Part shown: positions 46,221 to 58,445 of the stretch, one piece after another
How positions within the stretch are numbered: position 1 is the stretch's first letter
How the letters are laid out: each line of letters begins with the position of its first letter
Assembly: GCF_034702125.1 (NCBI RefSeq)
Contig: NC_085857.1
Span: 55,806,714 to 55,870,713, forward strand
Direction of reading: 5' to 3'
DNA: 64,000 nucleotides
Origin: Engraulis encrasicolus
Taxonomy: Eukaryota > Chordata > Actinopteri > Clupeiformes > Engraulidae
Made by a program: the position numbers and the translations under genes
Notes under the pieces: generated by a model
What the model was told of the DNA's origin: nothing
Database searches by the model: none
What the model saw: the letters and a program-made list of their open reading frames with translations, nothing else

Positions 46221-46674
46221 AAATAACAGAATTACATGCTAAATAAGACTGTATATTACTTTTTTTTTGTGGTGAAAATCCTTTTCCTGTGAGTGATGTA
46301 AACTCCTGGAAATTGTGTAAGTTGGGGAATGAAGCATTATTTTACAGGGGTTTCTTTATCTCAATCTCATTCCTCTTACCAACTCAGGGGACACTGCAAA
46401 ATTATTATTTTTAAAATAGATATTACACTTGTGCATGTTGACAACATTGCTAACTACTACATTACGCCTAGAACAACATAAAAATGTGAAAATAATGTGA
46501 TTTAATCTATGATGAACACATAAAAGACAGCTTGAAAGACAACTTTTTACTGTGAGGGACAGTAAAACAAAAAAAAGCAATTTAAAATTAGAACATAACA
46601 CTGAATTGGCCTATTTTTAATATCTGGTTGATGAGAAAAATATATGTCAATATTGTGCTTTAAAAGTATGCATG
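46221..46674. other. Unassigned AT-rich DNA
   Basis: No gene or repeat family was recognised. Confidence 0.5.
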
Positions 46675-47505
46675 TGTAACAGGTGGGACTGTCACTGTTA
46701 CAAGATTGTCCCTTGACGGCTTCCATAGCCGGTGATGTCATCGGACAGCTGGCCGCTAATTGGCTAGCCAGTTAATGTTGGCTAAGGCATCAGTTTTATA
46801 AAAACAGCCAGAATGGGTAGACTCGCTGGAACTCTCCCGGATTTGTTTGTGTTCTGTGCTGTGAGTCTTGCTGGGTAGGCTGAGGTTTGACTGGTTCCAG
46901 CCTACCGAGACTAATGCCCCCTCTGTGAATGCTTGAGGTATGTGTGTGTAAACAGTGTTTGTGGGTAACATTCTATGTGCCTGTATGCCTCATCTGCCCA
47001 TCTAAACCTGTGTATTCACTATTGTTTTTATTGTTGATTGCCAGGGTAGCCAGGTGATCCCCGTGGCACACGGAGTCTATTGTGCGCAATATCCACTGAT
47101 GTTGAGGTATGCGTGACATTCTTTTGTATGTGCAATAATTGTGAAAATGTATAGCTACCTAATGGTGGACAACTGCTAACCATCTGTGTAAATGCTTGAC
47201 TCCTCAGAGGGTACCATCGAGGGTCATAGGCACTTATCGCCGCTGTTTTGCCCATAATGATTTTAGCATTCTGTTTGTTGTTTTGTTGTTATTTTATCCG
47301 ACCGCCTACTCTCTGTATTTTGTTTCTGTTGCCAACTAGTTCATGCTCGCAGGGCAGGCCCCAGTAGTAGAGAGCCCTAGTGTGAATTATTAGTAGCCTA
47401 GTTGTGTGAACGTGAATTCTCACCTGTGTAGTGGGTAGCCATACTGATAGAATCACTTGCTTAGCGTGGGTAGCCAAACTGATTGAACCACTTGCTTAGC
47501 TAGTA

Positions 47506-47510
<5 letters not shown>

Positions 47511-47559
<49 letters not shown>
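47511..47559. repeat. (GT)n microsatellite
   Basis: 49 bases of GT within the LTR-like unit. Confidence 0.97.
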
Positions 47560-47560
<1 letters not shown>

Positions 47561-47710
47561 CGTGTGTGCCGTGTGCTTCAACATAGGCCATTTGTCTCTG
47601 AGCACAAGAGGTGACAACACATCTAGCTCTATCCTTAACTGGCAGCCCTCCCTGTTAGCCTGGCCCTGGCACAATCTAGGCCTGTCTAGTAGGCCTAGGC
47701 CACTACTCTG

Positions 47711-47973
47711 GGGGTCGTTTCTCGACAGTGCCTTTGCTAACGACGTTAGCCATTTTGTTCGTTCTTAAGACCAACGTTGTAACCAAGGTCTTGAGTTGGT
47801 CTTAAGTTGTTCTTAAGTTGTTCTTAAGTTGTTCTTAAGTTGGTCTTACGTCTAAAGACCAACTGAAGACCAACTTAAGACCAACTTAAGACCAACTCAA
47901 GAGCAACTTACGACCAACTCAAGACCGACTTAAGACGGTTAGCAAAGGCAAGAATCGAGAAACGGACTCCTGG
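47711..47973. mobile_element. Foldback element, copy 2 (GGTCTTAAGTT hairpin)
   Basis: Inverse orientation of the element at 23720-23981, with only a few differences over about 260 bases. The arms are fully self-complementary (GTCGTTTCTCGA...CGAGAAACGGAC). Inserted in an LTR-like unit. Confidence 0.93.
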
Positions 47974-48163
47974 TCTGTCTTTTATTTTATGTTGGCGGTC
48001 TGGATGTTGAAGGTGTTTTGTATCAATAAAGAAAAAGAATGTTATTTTTGCACAAGAAATCCACGTCTCTGTCCCAGTCTGTCAGAACTTGCGTTTGCCT
48101 TAAATCCATGTATACGTATTTCTAGGGGCGGAATTCCCCTAGTGGCGTAGTCGTGTAATTGCA

Positions 48164-48545
48164 GGTATTCCAACTTGATAATTATTACTTTGGGTCATCC
48201 CCTAAGGTCCACTTGGCTACACATGTAATTATTATTGTAATGATTTTATGGCCATTTATCTCTGGGATATGTGGATTTGGGAATATGTACCGATTCGGCG
48301 GAATCACCCATCAAATGCTTAGCATAGCTGAAATCCTTGGGTCAAGCCGAATCCAAAGCACAATACTATGTCATATTTTGCATGATGCATTTCCCGCCAT
48401 TTTGACATTTTCAAAAATCAATAAAAAACTAGATTGCATTTCCTCACAGAAAATGCTGGAGTATGCTTGCAAATCTTGCATTCGTTGCCCTTCATGCATG
48501 ACGTGCCCTTCATGCATGCGTTGCCTTTCATGCATATGAGTGATT
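48164..48545 (-). repeat. Teleost GCGG-type repeat with an 18 bp minisatellite
   Basis: CCCGCCATTTTGACATTTTC and AAGCCGAATCCAAAGCA are the reverse of GCGG-type repeat phrases. At 48478-48535, TTGCCCTTCATGCATG-like units repeat about three times; the inverse occurs at 56093-56165. Confidence 0.6.
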
Positions 48546-49039
48546 CTACGATTCGGCTGCACTTTTAACTCCATGGATTTTATTTGCCAATTCCACTAAC
48601 TATTCATGGCATTCAATAATGTTTTGGACATTAGCACACATTTATCTTTCATATAATACAGAAAGTGAAGACATAACATTATTTTCCTCTGCAAGAATGA
48701 ATATTTAATACTGGTTTTTGGACGTTTTCATGCCGTCCTCGTTTTCCAAATGTCAGATTCAGTCTTCATATTAGCATGTAAAAAACCTAGTGCTGTCAAT
48801 CGATTAAAAAATTCCGTAGTTAACTCGCATTTTAATCGCATAATTATGTCTCATTTAAAATTATTGTAATATCGATGTAGGCCTACAAAAATGGCTAGGT
48901 TTGTGCAAATATTATTTTTTTTGAAAATTGAAAACATTGCGTGTTAGACACTGACATCTACCCTAATGGCATATGGTAGTAAAAAAAAATAAGTGGGAGA
49001 AAAATGATAACAAAAACAGAAATAGGCCTATGCACAAAA

Positions 49040-49160
<121 letters not shown>

Positions 49161-50355
49161 TGTTTCCAGTGACAGGAGGGGAAAAAAGGGGCCTCATACA
49201 GCAGGGCTACATTTTCCTGGAGCAGTGTGGGATTGTGCCTCCTTGGTCTTCTTGGCATTTTTCTTAGGCTAAATGAAATTACAAGATCATCTGATAGCCT
49301 AGATGCAGACTGCTACATTCATAAAGATTTCTTTCTTAGTGAGAAAACCAATAAGCCTGGGGATGGAACTTTTCAAACCAAGGTAGAAGGTTAGCCTACT
49401 ACTCGTCGTGATAGCTCTGTCATTCATGAGAAGTTACAAATGTTAGTGGAGGAAACGACACCTGTTTTTGGCAACAAGAAAACGGCACATTTGATGTTCT
49501 GTTGATCATATGCATCAGCCAATAATAACTCTTCAAGTTGCTCAAAACTTTGTTTGTAGTCTTAAAATGGATGTAGGATTCAAAGTGAACTATTTGGGGG
49601 CTGTTTTAAAGTATGCAATGTTTATAAAACAATTCGTTTTAGGAATAGCACTAGTTAGTTGCCAGCAGAGATTAAAGCCATTAGTCACAGTGTTAGCAGC
49701 TAGCTACAGCTATTGTTCAGCCAATTCGAAGTCCTTCAGCACACTGTTTGCAACAAATGTTAGTCCAACTTTCAAAAACGAGGCATAGAGAGCTTTGTAA
49801 ATCATCTGTTTTACAGGCTGATACCACCGTCTGAGTTGTCTAATTGTCTCATACGCTGCAATGTACAGAGCAGAGACGTGCGGTCAGGATAGGCAGGGTA
49901 GGCAGTGCCTACCCTGGGATAAATGTCTTAAAAATAAAAACTAACACGTGTTTTAAAAAATATTCTTCAGAGTTCACATACACAACAATAACATTGATTC
50001 AGCATAAATTATGAGCTGTTTAAAGTACAGTATACGCAGGACAACGATCAAAAACCTAAGTAATCGCACGAAGCAAAGCGCTCAGGCTTGGGCAGGTTGC
50101 CGTGGCAACGCGCAGTCCCGGCTGGTAGCAAAGCAGAGCTTTCGAATGCCAGCCAGGCAGCCCGGTAAGGCTCGCTTTTCCTCTGCCTAGCCTGCCTTCA
50201 GTGCTGTCAATGTAGAAGTTTGCGCATGCGTATTAAGTTGTCTCATAGCTTGTCAATGGGACTAAAAGCAGAGCCTTTAGTCTGTGGCGGGAGTATGTGA
50301 GCCAATCACAGTGCCCAAAATGAAAAATTGTTACAATTCAGGTGTAATAACTATG

Positions 50356-53032
50356 TGTAGTGGAGCGCTGCTCCTTTAAGGGAAAGTCTGACGCTGCGGC
50401 ACACGTCACCACGCCGCTCGTAGAGGCTTATGGGAAGTCTCTTCATAAACACTGCCAGTGGCTAGTATTCGGTAAGCCTGCAAAGTCCCCCTTTGCGCGT
50501 TTCATCGCCACCGGCGAATGCTGTGGTTGCTTCTCCCCTCGCCGTCGAGAGGAGTGCGGTGTCCAGTTCAGATCTAGGAGATGTGGACCATTTCTTGTCC
50601 TCGTGAGTATGTGGACCATTTCTTGTCCTCGTGAGTATGTGGACCATTTCTTGTCGCTGTTTATGTGCTAGCCAGCAGCTAGTGGCTAACTTCGCGTCTG
50701 CTGTTCTATAGGTTGTGATTCCAACTTGGCGTCTCTTACTTGGCTAGAGTGATCTCTTGCTTCTCCACTGGCAAGGACTTCGGTGGACAATACCAACGGT
50801 TACCTTGCGCTTTTCCCGTCTCCTGCACGCCGGTATGTATTATAGTGGGTTAGCTTGTGCCTTTACCCAGCCCTGACTGTTTGTTTTTGTACCATGGTTG
50901 CTAACGACGGCCATTATTATGGTTTCAGCGTGTGGTCGCTACCGGCGCCTCGGCCGTGTACCTCTGTATTGGCACTCCGACTGTGAGAATCGCGCATCGG
51001 TGCATAGGGTGGCCATCGGTCCGTTTTTACGACCTGTTCACGACATCCGTGTGTCCCTCTCTTTGTCTTTCCTTTCCTCCTAGCCTTTTGCTTATGGCCT
51101 CGAGCTGCGAGGCAACGTCATCGACGCAAACTAGACCTTGATAGTCGGTCGCGTTTCCGATATCTGCGACCGCCATGTTACTCCAGATATAACCTCTCGC
51201 CCAGCGAATTAACTGTAGGCCTATTGCTGTCGCCTTGTGTCGGGGAAATCTCCGTGCAATAGCCATATATGAAGTTCATTAACTGACTGTATGAAAGTTA
51301 AATAAGGCAACTATATTATTGCCTACTGTCTGTTTCCTATTGTTTCCTGCACTGTTGGCAACGCATTGGCCAAGTGCAATTAAGTTTGTCCGCTAAATGC
51401 CTTTACAATGATACGAGGGTTCTCACAACTTTACAAACAGGGCAAAGAAACGTCTTTCTGCACGGGCGCTGTCTGTATTTTGAGCTCGTGTTGTTGGTTA
51501 TCCAGCGTCTGCATGAAAAAAAGGTTGACAAAAGCGGTTTGCCTCCCTTAAAACACCGCTGATAATAGGCCTACTTCTGACCAACTTTGAATAAAGTAAA
51601 TCAAATTAATGGTTGGCTATTAGGCCTACGAATGCAAAAAAAATGAAATAGCCTACACAGACAACAACGGAAGGATTTGTCTATCGTAACCTGCCGTCTG
51701 ATAGGCCTACAATATTAAGTTAGTGGTGATGACTCCTTTATCGGAGTGAGGTATTGCAATGCGAAAATCCTTCCCCCCAAAAATATTGTTTTACAAGTAA
51801 AACTGTTGTTGGCAGCTGAGTTGTCTGAGGTAAGATGGCAGCGCTGTTCCCTGATTTCTGCCTACAGTTTAGAATGCCAACTTCACAATTTTCTCCACGG
51901 AGGCGGGGATTCGGCAAGTCGAAGCAATGGGTGCGCGCGAGGACGCTAGGTTAGAAAGTTAAGGGGCGGGGTTGTCCGGCCGAAGTCCGGACAGCTGGTC
52001 ACCCTATCTGTGCACCCTCATCTCCGGGTAAGGTAACCTCTCGGCAGCAGAATCGTGTGATAGTGGGTGTCCTGCTAGCTTGGCTAACGCTCTCCTCCTC
52101 CCTCGCAGGTTGTATCCGTGTGGCCGTGGTCAGACACACCACGCGTTTAGGTGCACGAGCGGCGACTTTTAGCCCCGGTTGTGTGGTGCCTCTGGAAGCC
52201 GGGAACCCGTATCTCGGCTGCTGCTCCGGCCTCGGGAAAGTGAACATTCGTGTGTGTGTGTGGCGTTGGCGCGCTTAATTCAGTGTGTGTGTGTGTGTAA
52301 TGATTGTGTGTGTGTGTGTGGTACGGCCACTATTAGTCCCTGGGCCAGAAGGCTAACAGGGCTGGACTAACTCTTACTTCCCATCTTTTACTTTTGTTTG
52401 CTGTGCTCCTCTTCTAACCCTGTGTGCTGTGTTTTGACTTAATCCTTTTGTTTATGGTTTTGTTTATGCAGTGTTTCGTTTTCTTTGCTTTATTTGGTTT
52501 GCTGTGAATTATTTCATTTATTTTTCTTTTATTAACCCTCTCGAGTTGGTACCAACCTGAAACGTCTAAGATAAGTCCCAAGGGCTGAAGTGTCTGTGTC
52601 TGTGCAATCCATTTGAGCCATTTCGGCTACCCCTAGTGACTACACTGTTTGTGGATCTGTGTGTGTTGTGGCAGAACACCCACCACACTGTAACTGGTTG
52701 TGGACAAGAAAGCAGTGGGTAAAGTGTTTATTTATCTGCGGGTGTTGTGGCAGAACACCCACCCCTGTAAGTGAGTGCATATTATTTTTATACAAAGAGT
52801 GACAAATATATTTTTATAATGAAAAGAATAATAAAGATTTGAATTATTAATTGTCACCACTGTCTCTGCCTCCATTGTGCACGAACCTGTGTTTGCCTGG
52901 TAATCTATTGTGCGGGTACATTGTGTGTTGGTCCGGGGTATCTGTAACTACCCCTAATTCATTTCCTCCGGGGGCTCCACCCCCGGGGGTGGCGTAGTCG
53001 AACCACTTCCTGTAACGGTCTCGCCCACTACA
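50356..53032 (+). mobile_element. LTR-like unit, copy 2
   Basis: Starts TGTAGTGGAGCGC and ends CGCCCACTACA, collinear and nearly identical to 33481-35208 except for a 1 kb insertion (51005-52006), a tandem copy of GTGAGTATGTGGACC near 50601-50640, and a diverged patch near 52320-52740. No 5 bp target duplication is clear. Confidence 0.65.
51005..52006. mobile_element. hAT-type non-autonomous element nested in the LTR-like unit
   Basis: Ends are TAGGGTGGCCATC and, inverted, TAGGGTGACCAGC. Flanks TCGGTGCA (50997-51004) and TCTGTGCA (52007-52014) form an 8 bp duplication with one mismatch. The uninterrupted sequence at 34070-34090 is the empty site. Confidence 0.92.
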
Positions 53033-53106
53033 TTTGCAATAGCCCAGCGAAGACACTCTGCATTCAGCACTCTATCGAAGACTTTGGAAGTGAAATATCG
53101 GCAGCT

Positions 53107-53367
53107 ATGTCAACAATTGCACATCTGAAGTGTTTTAGCAAGCTGGATTACCAGCAGAAGTTGCTCACCATCAATCGAGGTAGGCCAACACCTCCTCTTC
53201 GCGATTTATATCAGCGCAAGGGGCAGAACATAGTACGTACATTCCATCAGGAATGGTATGAGAGAAAAGAGTGGCTCTGCGGGTGTGATGTTAGCAACCG
53301 TCTGTTCTGCTTCCCTGGCTTGCTGTTCTCAACACAGCTAGCAAGGCAAGGCTTGTTCAAACTCTAG
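53107..53367 (+). pseudogene. TTF zinc finger fragment of a hAT transposase
   Basis: An 86-codon frame: KCFSKLDYQQKLLTINRGRP, then TPPLRDLYQRKGQNIVRTF, HQEWYERKEWLCGCDVSN and RLFCFPGLLFSTQ. This is the amino-terminal TTF finger of ZMYM1-like hAT proteins. The CxxC that should read CFPC is CFPG, and the frame ends soon after, so finger and transposase are broken here. It lies within the hAT element at 49871-54883, whose coding region is otherwise lost. Confidence 0.75.
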
Positions 53368-54340
53368 CCGTACAGAAAACATGGCCTGCAGTCTTTGGCG
53401 TTTTGCCTTTATTTCAAAAAAGCCGAGAAGTAGCAAGAAAGATGGTTCAGATGACAGGCAATAGCTGAGCCGTTTGCAATCGCTGCATTGTGGAAATATT
53501 CAACATCAGATGGGTAACAGCCTCAAGTAGTTTGAACACACTGGGACACAATATCTTCATCATGTCAACCACCCCGGGCTTTTAATGGAACTAACTTGCA
53601 TGGAAAACATTCTCGTGATTCTGCTTTAAGGTAAGATTCATCTAATTATTAAGCTGTGGGTAGCCTTTTAACATGAACATGCTCAAGTTTGTCGTGGTGC
53701 CTTTTGTTGATGGGTCAGGGAGGTGTTGACATTGAAGATTGGTTGTGCTGTGGACACGAATAGACTGTGTGTGTGTTATTATGGACGCGAGATTGTTTTT
53801 TGAGCGTACGATGACTTCATTTTCCTAATTTATTATGATGATGACTTAATACGCGATGCGTGAGGTGTGTGGAGCCTGTTAGCAAGTTGACGTGCAGCTG
53901 TGTTCTTTTGAAGTGCACGGTGTACGAGGGGGCGGTGGGGCTCGCTCGAGTGACTGGGATGGGTGCTCACGCACTCAAAAATTGACTTGATTTGAAACAC
54001 CTTGCACAACCGTTGCTAAAGTGTTTGAGAATACAATCACGCACAAGAATGAGTCTCAGAAGTGTTTTCGTTGGTTTACTCGATGTACCAGTATTTACTG
54101 TCTGAATGCACGGCTCATGTTTGTTGAGTTCGCAAGCAACCCGCCCCCTTGCCAACTTTCCTTCTTGTCTGTGAGTGTTTGATTAGCAGCACAAAATGCG
54201 TCAATGAAGCAGGAGCTGTTACCTAGGTTGGTTGATTGCTAAATGTAAATCGTTTCCCCTCACATGCTATGGTGTGATTCACAGTTGGTGAACTAGACAT
54301 TTTATCTTCTAAACAAAGTAGGCTACACTGCCACCCTGCA
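53368..54340. other. Internal region of the hAT element, no gene recognised
   Basis: No conserved downstream transposase motifs (YDGAxxM, SxERxFS) are visible in any frame. The element's core appears deleted or decayed. Confidence 0.5.
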
Positions 54341-55304
54341 TCCATGTGAAACATCCTGGCATTTGCAACAGAATAAACAGAAGAGCAGCAAAGTCAACTG
54401 CTAAAGCCAAAAGTTAAAACTTTTCCCCCAAAATGCTGTGATGTTGTAGCTTTCTAAATCATTATTGTAAAATGTACAGGTCCTTAACTGTGTACAAAGT
54501 AGGGTAGGCCCTATGGGTCCTTGAGCTACCAATTTGGCAATTAAAAAAAAAAAAGTGTAGCTGGCCTTTTCAAGAAATTGAAATTATGCATTTTCACTTA
54601 TTGTTTCAGATGTACACTCACACTCACACACACACACACACACACCATGTTACATTTCAGATCTGCATGAAAGGGGGTACTATTTGTTCAAAGTTTTAGT
54701 CTTTTATAAACGCTTTTAGCTGATAGTGACTCTCCAGATTTGGTTAAAATGCAGGAAATTGCATCTAAGAAATACATTTTTTTCTGGGCAGGACCCCCAG
54801 ACCCCGCGCTAAAAAATACACACAAAAAAATATTTTCTTATATTTACTGCCTACCCTACCATACCCCTCACTGCACGTCACTGGTACAGAGCTCTTGAAG
54901 GAGCAGTGAAGTCGAGCAGGAGGCAGAGGGGGAGGAGCAGGGCAGCACGAGGCTCTGCTAGCGTCTTCTGTAACCGGCATGGTGGGAATTTTGTAGTTAA
55001 GCTATCGTTGTAACCTGCGGTCAGTCAGTTTATGAAAAAAAAAACGTCACAGGGTCACATCTAGTGTTAATCTTGTGATAAGAAAATCGTCGCCGTTAAA
55101 AAGGGGTTGAGTTAATAACGCGACAATTTTGACAGCACTAATTAAAATATCTAACAAATGATTTAAGAATAATCTTGGCAATTCGTTTGTTTGGAAGCTT
55201 AAATGTATTCACTATGGAAACATCTAGGTAATTTTTTTTTTTTTTTTTTTAAATACTGATAATTGAAATTTTGCTTTTGCCAAAAGCGCAGTTGAATCGT
55301 AGAA

Positions 55305-56165
55305 TCAGTCATATGCTGCCCTTATGCATACACAACATACAGTTAACCATTTAGATATCAGCTACCTTCCTGTTTGGCATCTACTATATTGACCAAAACA
55401 CATTATCACCAACGCCCCCCAGTAGCCGATTTGCACCGAAGTCAGTAGGTACCCTCTGGGTGTACTGGAGATCATGTGTAAGAAATTTCGTTAAGATCCG
55501 TTAAGGCGTTGCTGATACATAAGCTTAACTTCCTGTTTGCACAGTGTGTTGGTCTTTGTTGGCTGCTGTGCGCCGATGCTTTCAGCTATTGCTCTGTAAA
55601 TTACTGCATTGATGCACATTAGTCCAATGGTGATCTGATAAAAAGTGTAGGACGATCAGACTAAAATTGTGGGCGGAGCATAATTTGTATTGATTTTTGA
55701 AAATGTAAAAATGGCGGAAAACCCATAATGGCAAATATGACATCATAGTTGGATTTGTCTTGATCCTCGTCCTATATTTTTTATCAGACCACCATTTGAC
55801 TATTCTGCATCTATGCTGAAAGTTACAGACCAATAGCTGAAAGCATCAGCGAACAACAGCCAAGAAAAGACAAACTCAAGGTCCAAACAGGAAGTTAGCT
55901 CATATCTCATCAACACCTTGACGGATTGCAACTAAATTTCTTACACATGATCTCCAGTACACCCAGAGGATACATTCCTATTCTGGTGCAAATCAGCCAT
56001 TGGGGGGCGCTACTGTTACTGTAAAAATGTGTTTTTGTCAATACAGGTCGATGCCACACAGGAAGTTAGCTTATAGACGGTTAACTGTATGTTGTGTATG
56101 CATGAAGGGCAACACCTGCATGAAGGGCGACGCATGCATGAAGGGCAACGAATGCAAGATGGGCA
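55305..56165. mobile_element. Long inverted-repeat (foldback) element of the GCGG type
   Basis: About 55310-55600 is mirrored by 55830-56110 (CTGGAGATCATGTGTAAGAA and TTCTTACACATGATCTCCAG; AACTTCCTGTTTG and CAAACAGGAAGTT). The spacer contains AAAATGGCGG. The right edge carries ATGAAGGGCAACACCTGC-like minisatellite units (56093-56165). Confidence 0.85.
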
Positions 56166-56459
56166 AGCATACTCCAGCATTTTCTGTGAGGAAATGCAAT
56201 CTATTATTGCAAGTAGTCCATGTGCACTATTTTGTGTGAATTCTGTAAATATGTGCGCTATTTTGTGCGCAGGTGACAAAATGTCAAAAGTATTACCCTG
56301 CATTGCTGTCATAGTCCAGAACTGAAACCTACATTGATATATGAGTGTCCAGAGCAGCAAGGTGTTCAGTACTCAGAGACATGGACAAGGACAGAAAGGC
56401 TGAAACCCAACTGAGGAACAAAATACAATGAGGTTTCATCAGAGACAAAAAAACTAAGG

Positions 56460-56565
56460 ATATTGTTGGAACCATGTCCTGTGGGGGTACAAAGAATATT
56501 GTCCCATGTTTGCAGTCAAGCATGGTAGTGGGACTGACATGGTTTGGTCACAGTATACAGTAGGT
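56460..56565 (+). pseudogene. Tc1-like transposase crumb
   Basis: GTCAAGCATGGTAGTGGGAC and TGACATGGTTTGG read like the Tc1 motif VKHGGGSIMVW (SKHGSGTDMVW). Very short, no flanking ends identified. Confidence 0.35.
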
Positions 56566-56770
56566 TACAGTATACAGATCACCACAACTTACCGCTCTGG
56601 ACTGGCCGATTTCATTGTTTTTCTGGACTTCTGCAACCAAATATAATATACTTAACATTATTTGCAACAACACAAAAAACAGAAACAATACTAACTAGAT
56701 TTTTTTTCTCTGAGAAGTTACTTGCCAGTCATAAATGTGTTGAAATGTCAACACATGTATAGAAGTTACC

Positions 56771-56773
<3 letters not shown>

Positions 56774-56815
<42 letters not shown>

Positions 56816-56816
56816 G
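56774..56816. repeat. (AAT)n microsatellite
   Basis: About 14 AAT units, with a shorter second tract at 56836-56855. Confidence 0.95.
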
Positions 56817-57254
56817 AATGATGACAATTTAAACAATAATAATAATAATAATAGCAACAACAATAATATCAATGAACAGAAGAATAACAAGGACTAACTT
56901 CCACTTACCTTCCCAGGCATGTTTAATTGCTATTAGGACCCTCTGTGATTGATGATAAAGGCTGTTGTAGATGTGGACTCTATATTGTACACTCTGTCAG
57001 TTGAAAAGGAAAGTTAAAACAAAGCTGTTTATAGGCCTACATTAATTTTAATATTGTTTTGTTTTAAATGCATGTACCATTGAAAACACAGTTGGAACGT
57101 TGTAAGAAAAATACAATGACTTATTTTGGAATGGAATTGGATTTATAAAGCATTAGAAGCTAGATTCATAACTGTTAACATAAAGCATCTTGAAACATCT
57201 GGGGGTAGTCATAATGCGTTGGAAGTAATTGTAATGTGCACTATAATTTGATAT

Positions 57255-57346
57255 AAATGCACTAATAATGCGCTATAGATATGGTCTTCATAGAGCCTCA
57301 AGCTTCATGAAGACCATATCTATAACGCATTATTAGTGCATTTATA
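57255..57346. other. Short perfect hairpin
   Basis: AAATGCACTAATAATGCGCT...ATATGGTCTTCAT is mirrored by ATGAAGACCATATCTATAAC...CATTATTAGTGCATTT. The stem is about 38 bases with a loop of about 14. The size fits a small RNA precursor or a MITE. Confidence 0.85.
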
Positions 57347-57460
57347 CTCTTGACTGGATATAAACTACAGGCTGCCTGAGGGGGCTTACAGTGCATTATG
57401 AGTAGGCCTACTTATACCCCTCTATGCACACACTTGGATGATGCTTTATGTGCTGCATTT

Positions 57461-57674
57461 CAGAAATAAAGGTACAGTACATAAAGGTGGCAGTACCCTC
57501 AAAGGAAGTACCATTGCATCGCTTGGGTGGTACCCCAAAAAAGAGGTGCATTCAGTTTCTTGCAATGTCGGCCAATGTGCATCTGTCACATTTTTTGAGG
57601 TACCACCCAAGCGACACAATGGTACTCCCCTTGAGGGTACTGCCACAGCAACAAGTTCTGTACCTTTATTTCTG
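57461..57674. mobile_element. Foldback element with CAGAAATAAAGGTAC ends
   Basis: CAGAAATAAAGGTACAG and CTGTACCTTTATTTCTG close the element. The inner arms pair GGCAGTACCCTCAA with TTGAGGGTACTGCC and CGCTTGGGTGGTACC with GGTACCACCCAAGCG. Non-coding. Confidence 0.9.
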
Positions 57675-58445
57675 AGAGTGTTATAGATGCATCCATATCA
57701 CAGAGCACACACTCTACACGTAGAGCAGGTGACTTACAATCTCACATGGGAAGCTATAGCATCTTATAAGTCCTTTTGACAGTTTACCATCTAGGTGGGT
57801 GCAACATAGCAGCATGAATGTATAGCTGTAAAAATGAACCTATAATGGGACCTGTCATTATGAATTCACAGTCATTGGCGTTAAGGTTCTGTTTTACCTG
57901 ATGAAATTATAATCCAAACCCATGACACTTAGTAAAATGACCCCAAATAGTTACCGATTGACATTTATCATGATCACAAACCTCCTAGGGGGTGCCCAGC
58001 TAATTCACAGTGGCCCCAAAGCACCACTAAAAACACCTCTCCCCTACCAGTTACATAATTTCCATAAATTACATTACTCACAGGATGAGGATTTTCACCA
58101 CTTAAAACAGGTCATTTTCAACTTTTTTCATATAGTGTGAAATTGTGTTATTTAATAGGACTGTTGGGGGTGGTTACATCATACAATGTCATTCCTGTTG
58201 CCACTTGTTAACCTATTATTTAATAAGATATTAAGATAATAAGATATGATTTATATACTGATATTTACCAAATTTACTAGAATTGTCCTTTCAAATTCTA
58301 TGACTTATGCTCTTGAGACTTTGAACATTAGCTAGGAGTAAATTAGCCTGAAATAATCAAGAGTGTTGCTGTCCTTGCTGTTACTTTCCCATTGTGATTC
58401 TGCGAACTCTGGAACTCACAGCTAAGGGTATGAAGGCTATACAAT

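Larger units (their letters stand above)
46675..48163 (+). mobile_element. LTR-like unit, second type
   Basis: Starts TGTAACAGGTGGGAC, has TTTATAAAAAC (TATA-like, 46796-46806), AATAAA at 48025-48030 and ends near GTGGCGTAGTCGTGTAATTG. The terminal CCCCTAGTGGCGTAGTCG hairpin region resembles the end of the LTR-like unit at 33481-35208, suggesting related families. It holds a nested foldback element. No target duplication is proven. Confidence 0.55.
49871..54883 (+). mobile_element. hAT element with perfect 8 bp target duplication
   Basis: Ends are CAGAGACGTGCGGTC and, inverted, CAGTGACGTGCAGTG. Both sides are flanked by GTACAGAG (49863-49870, 54884-54891). It carries a TTF-zinc-finger frame and is itself split by the LTR-like unit at 50356-53032. 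Without that insertion it is about 2.3 kb. Confidence 0.9.

Noticed and set aside
50360..50671. 103-codon frame (and 34149-34636 frames) in the LTR-like units
   Set aside because: Not conserved as a frame between the two copies and no motif; likely non-coding LTR sequence.
56093..56165. Met-His-Glu-Gly repeat peptide or CRISPR-like array from ATGAAGGGC units
   Set aside because: A short tandem minisatellite within a foldback repeat, also present in reverse at 48478; no gene context.
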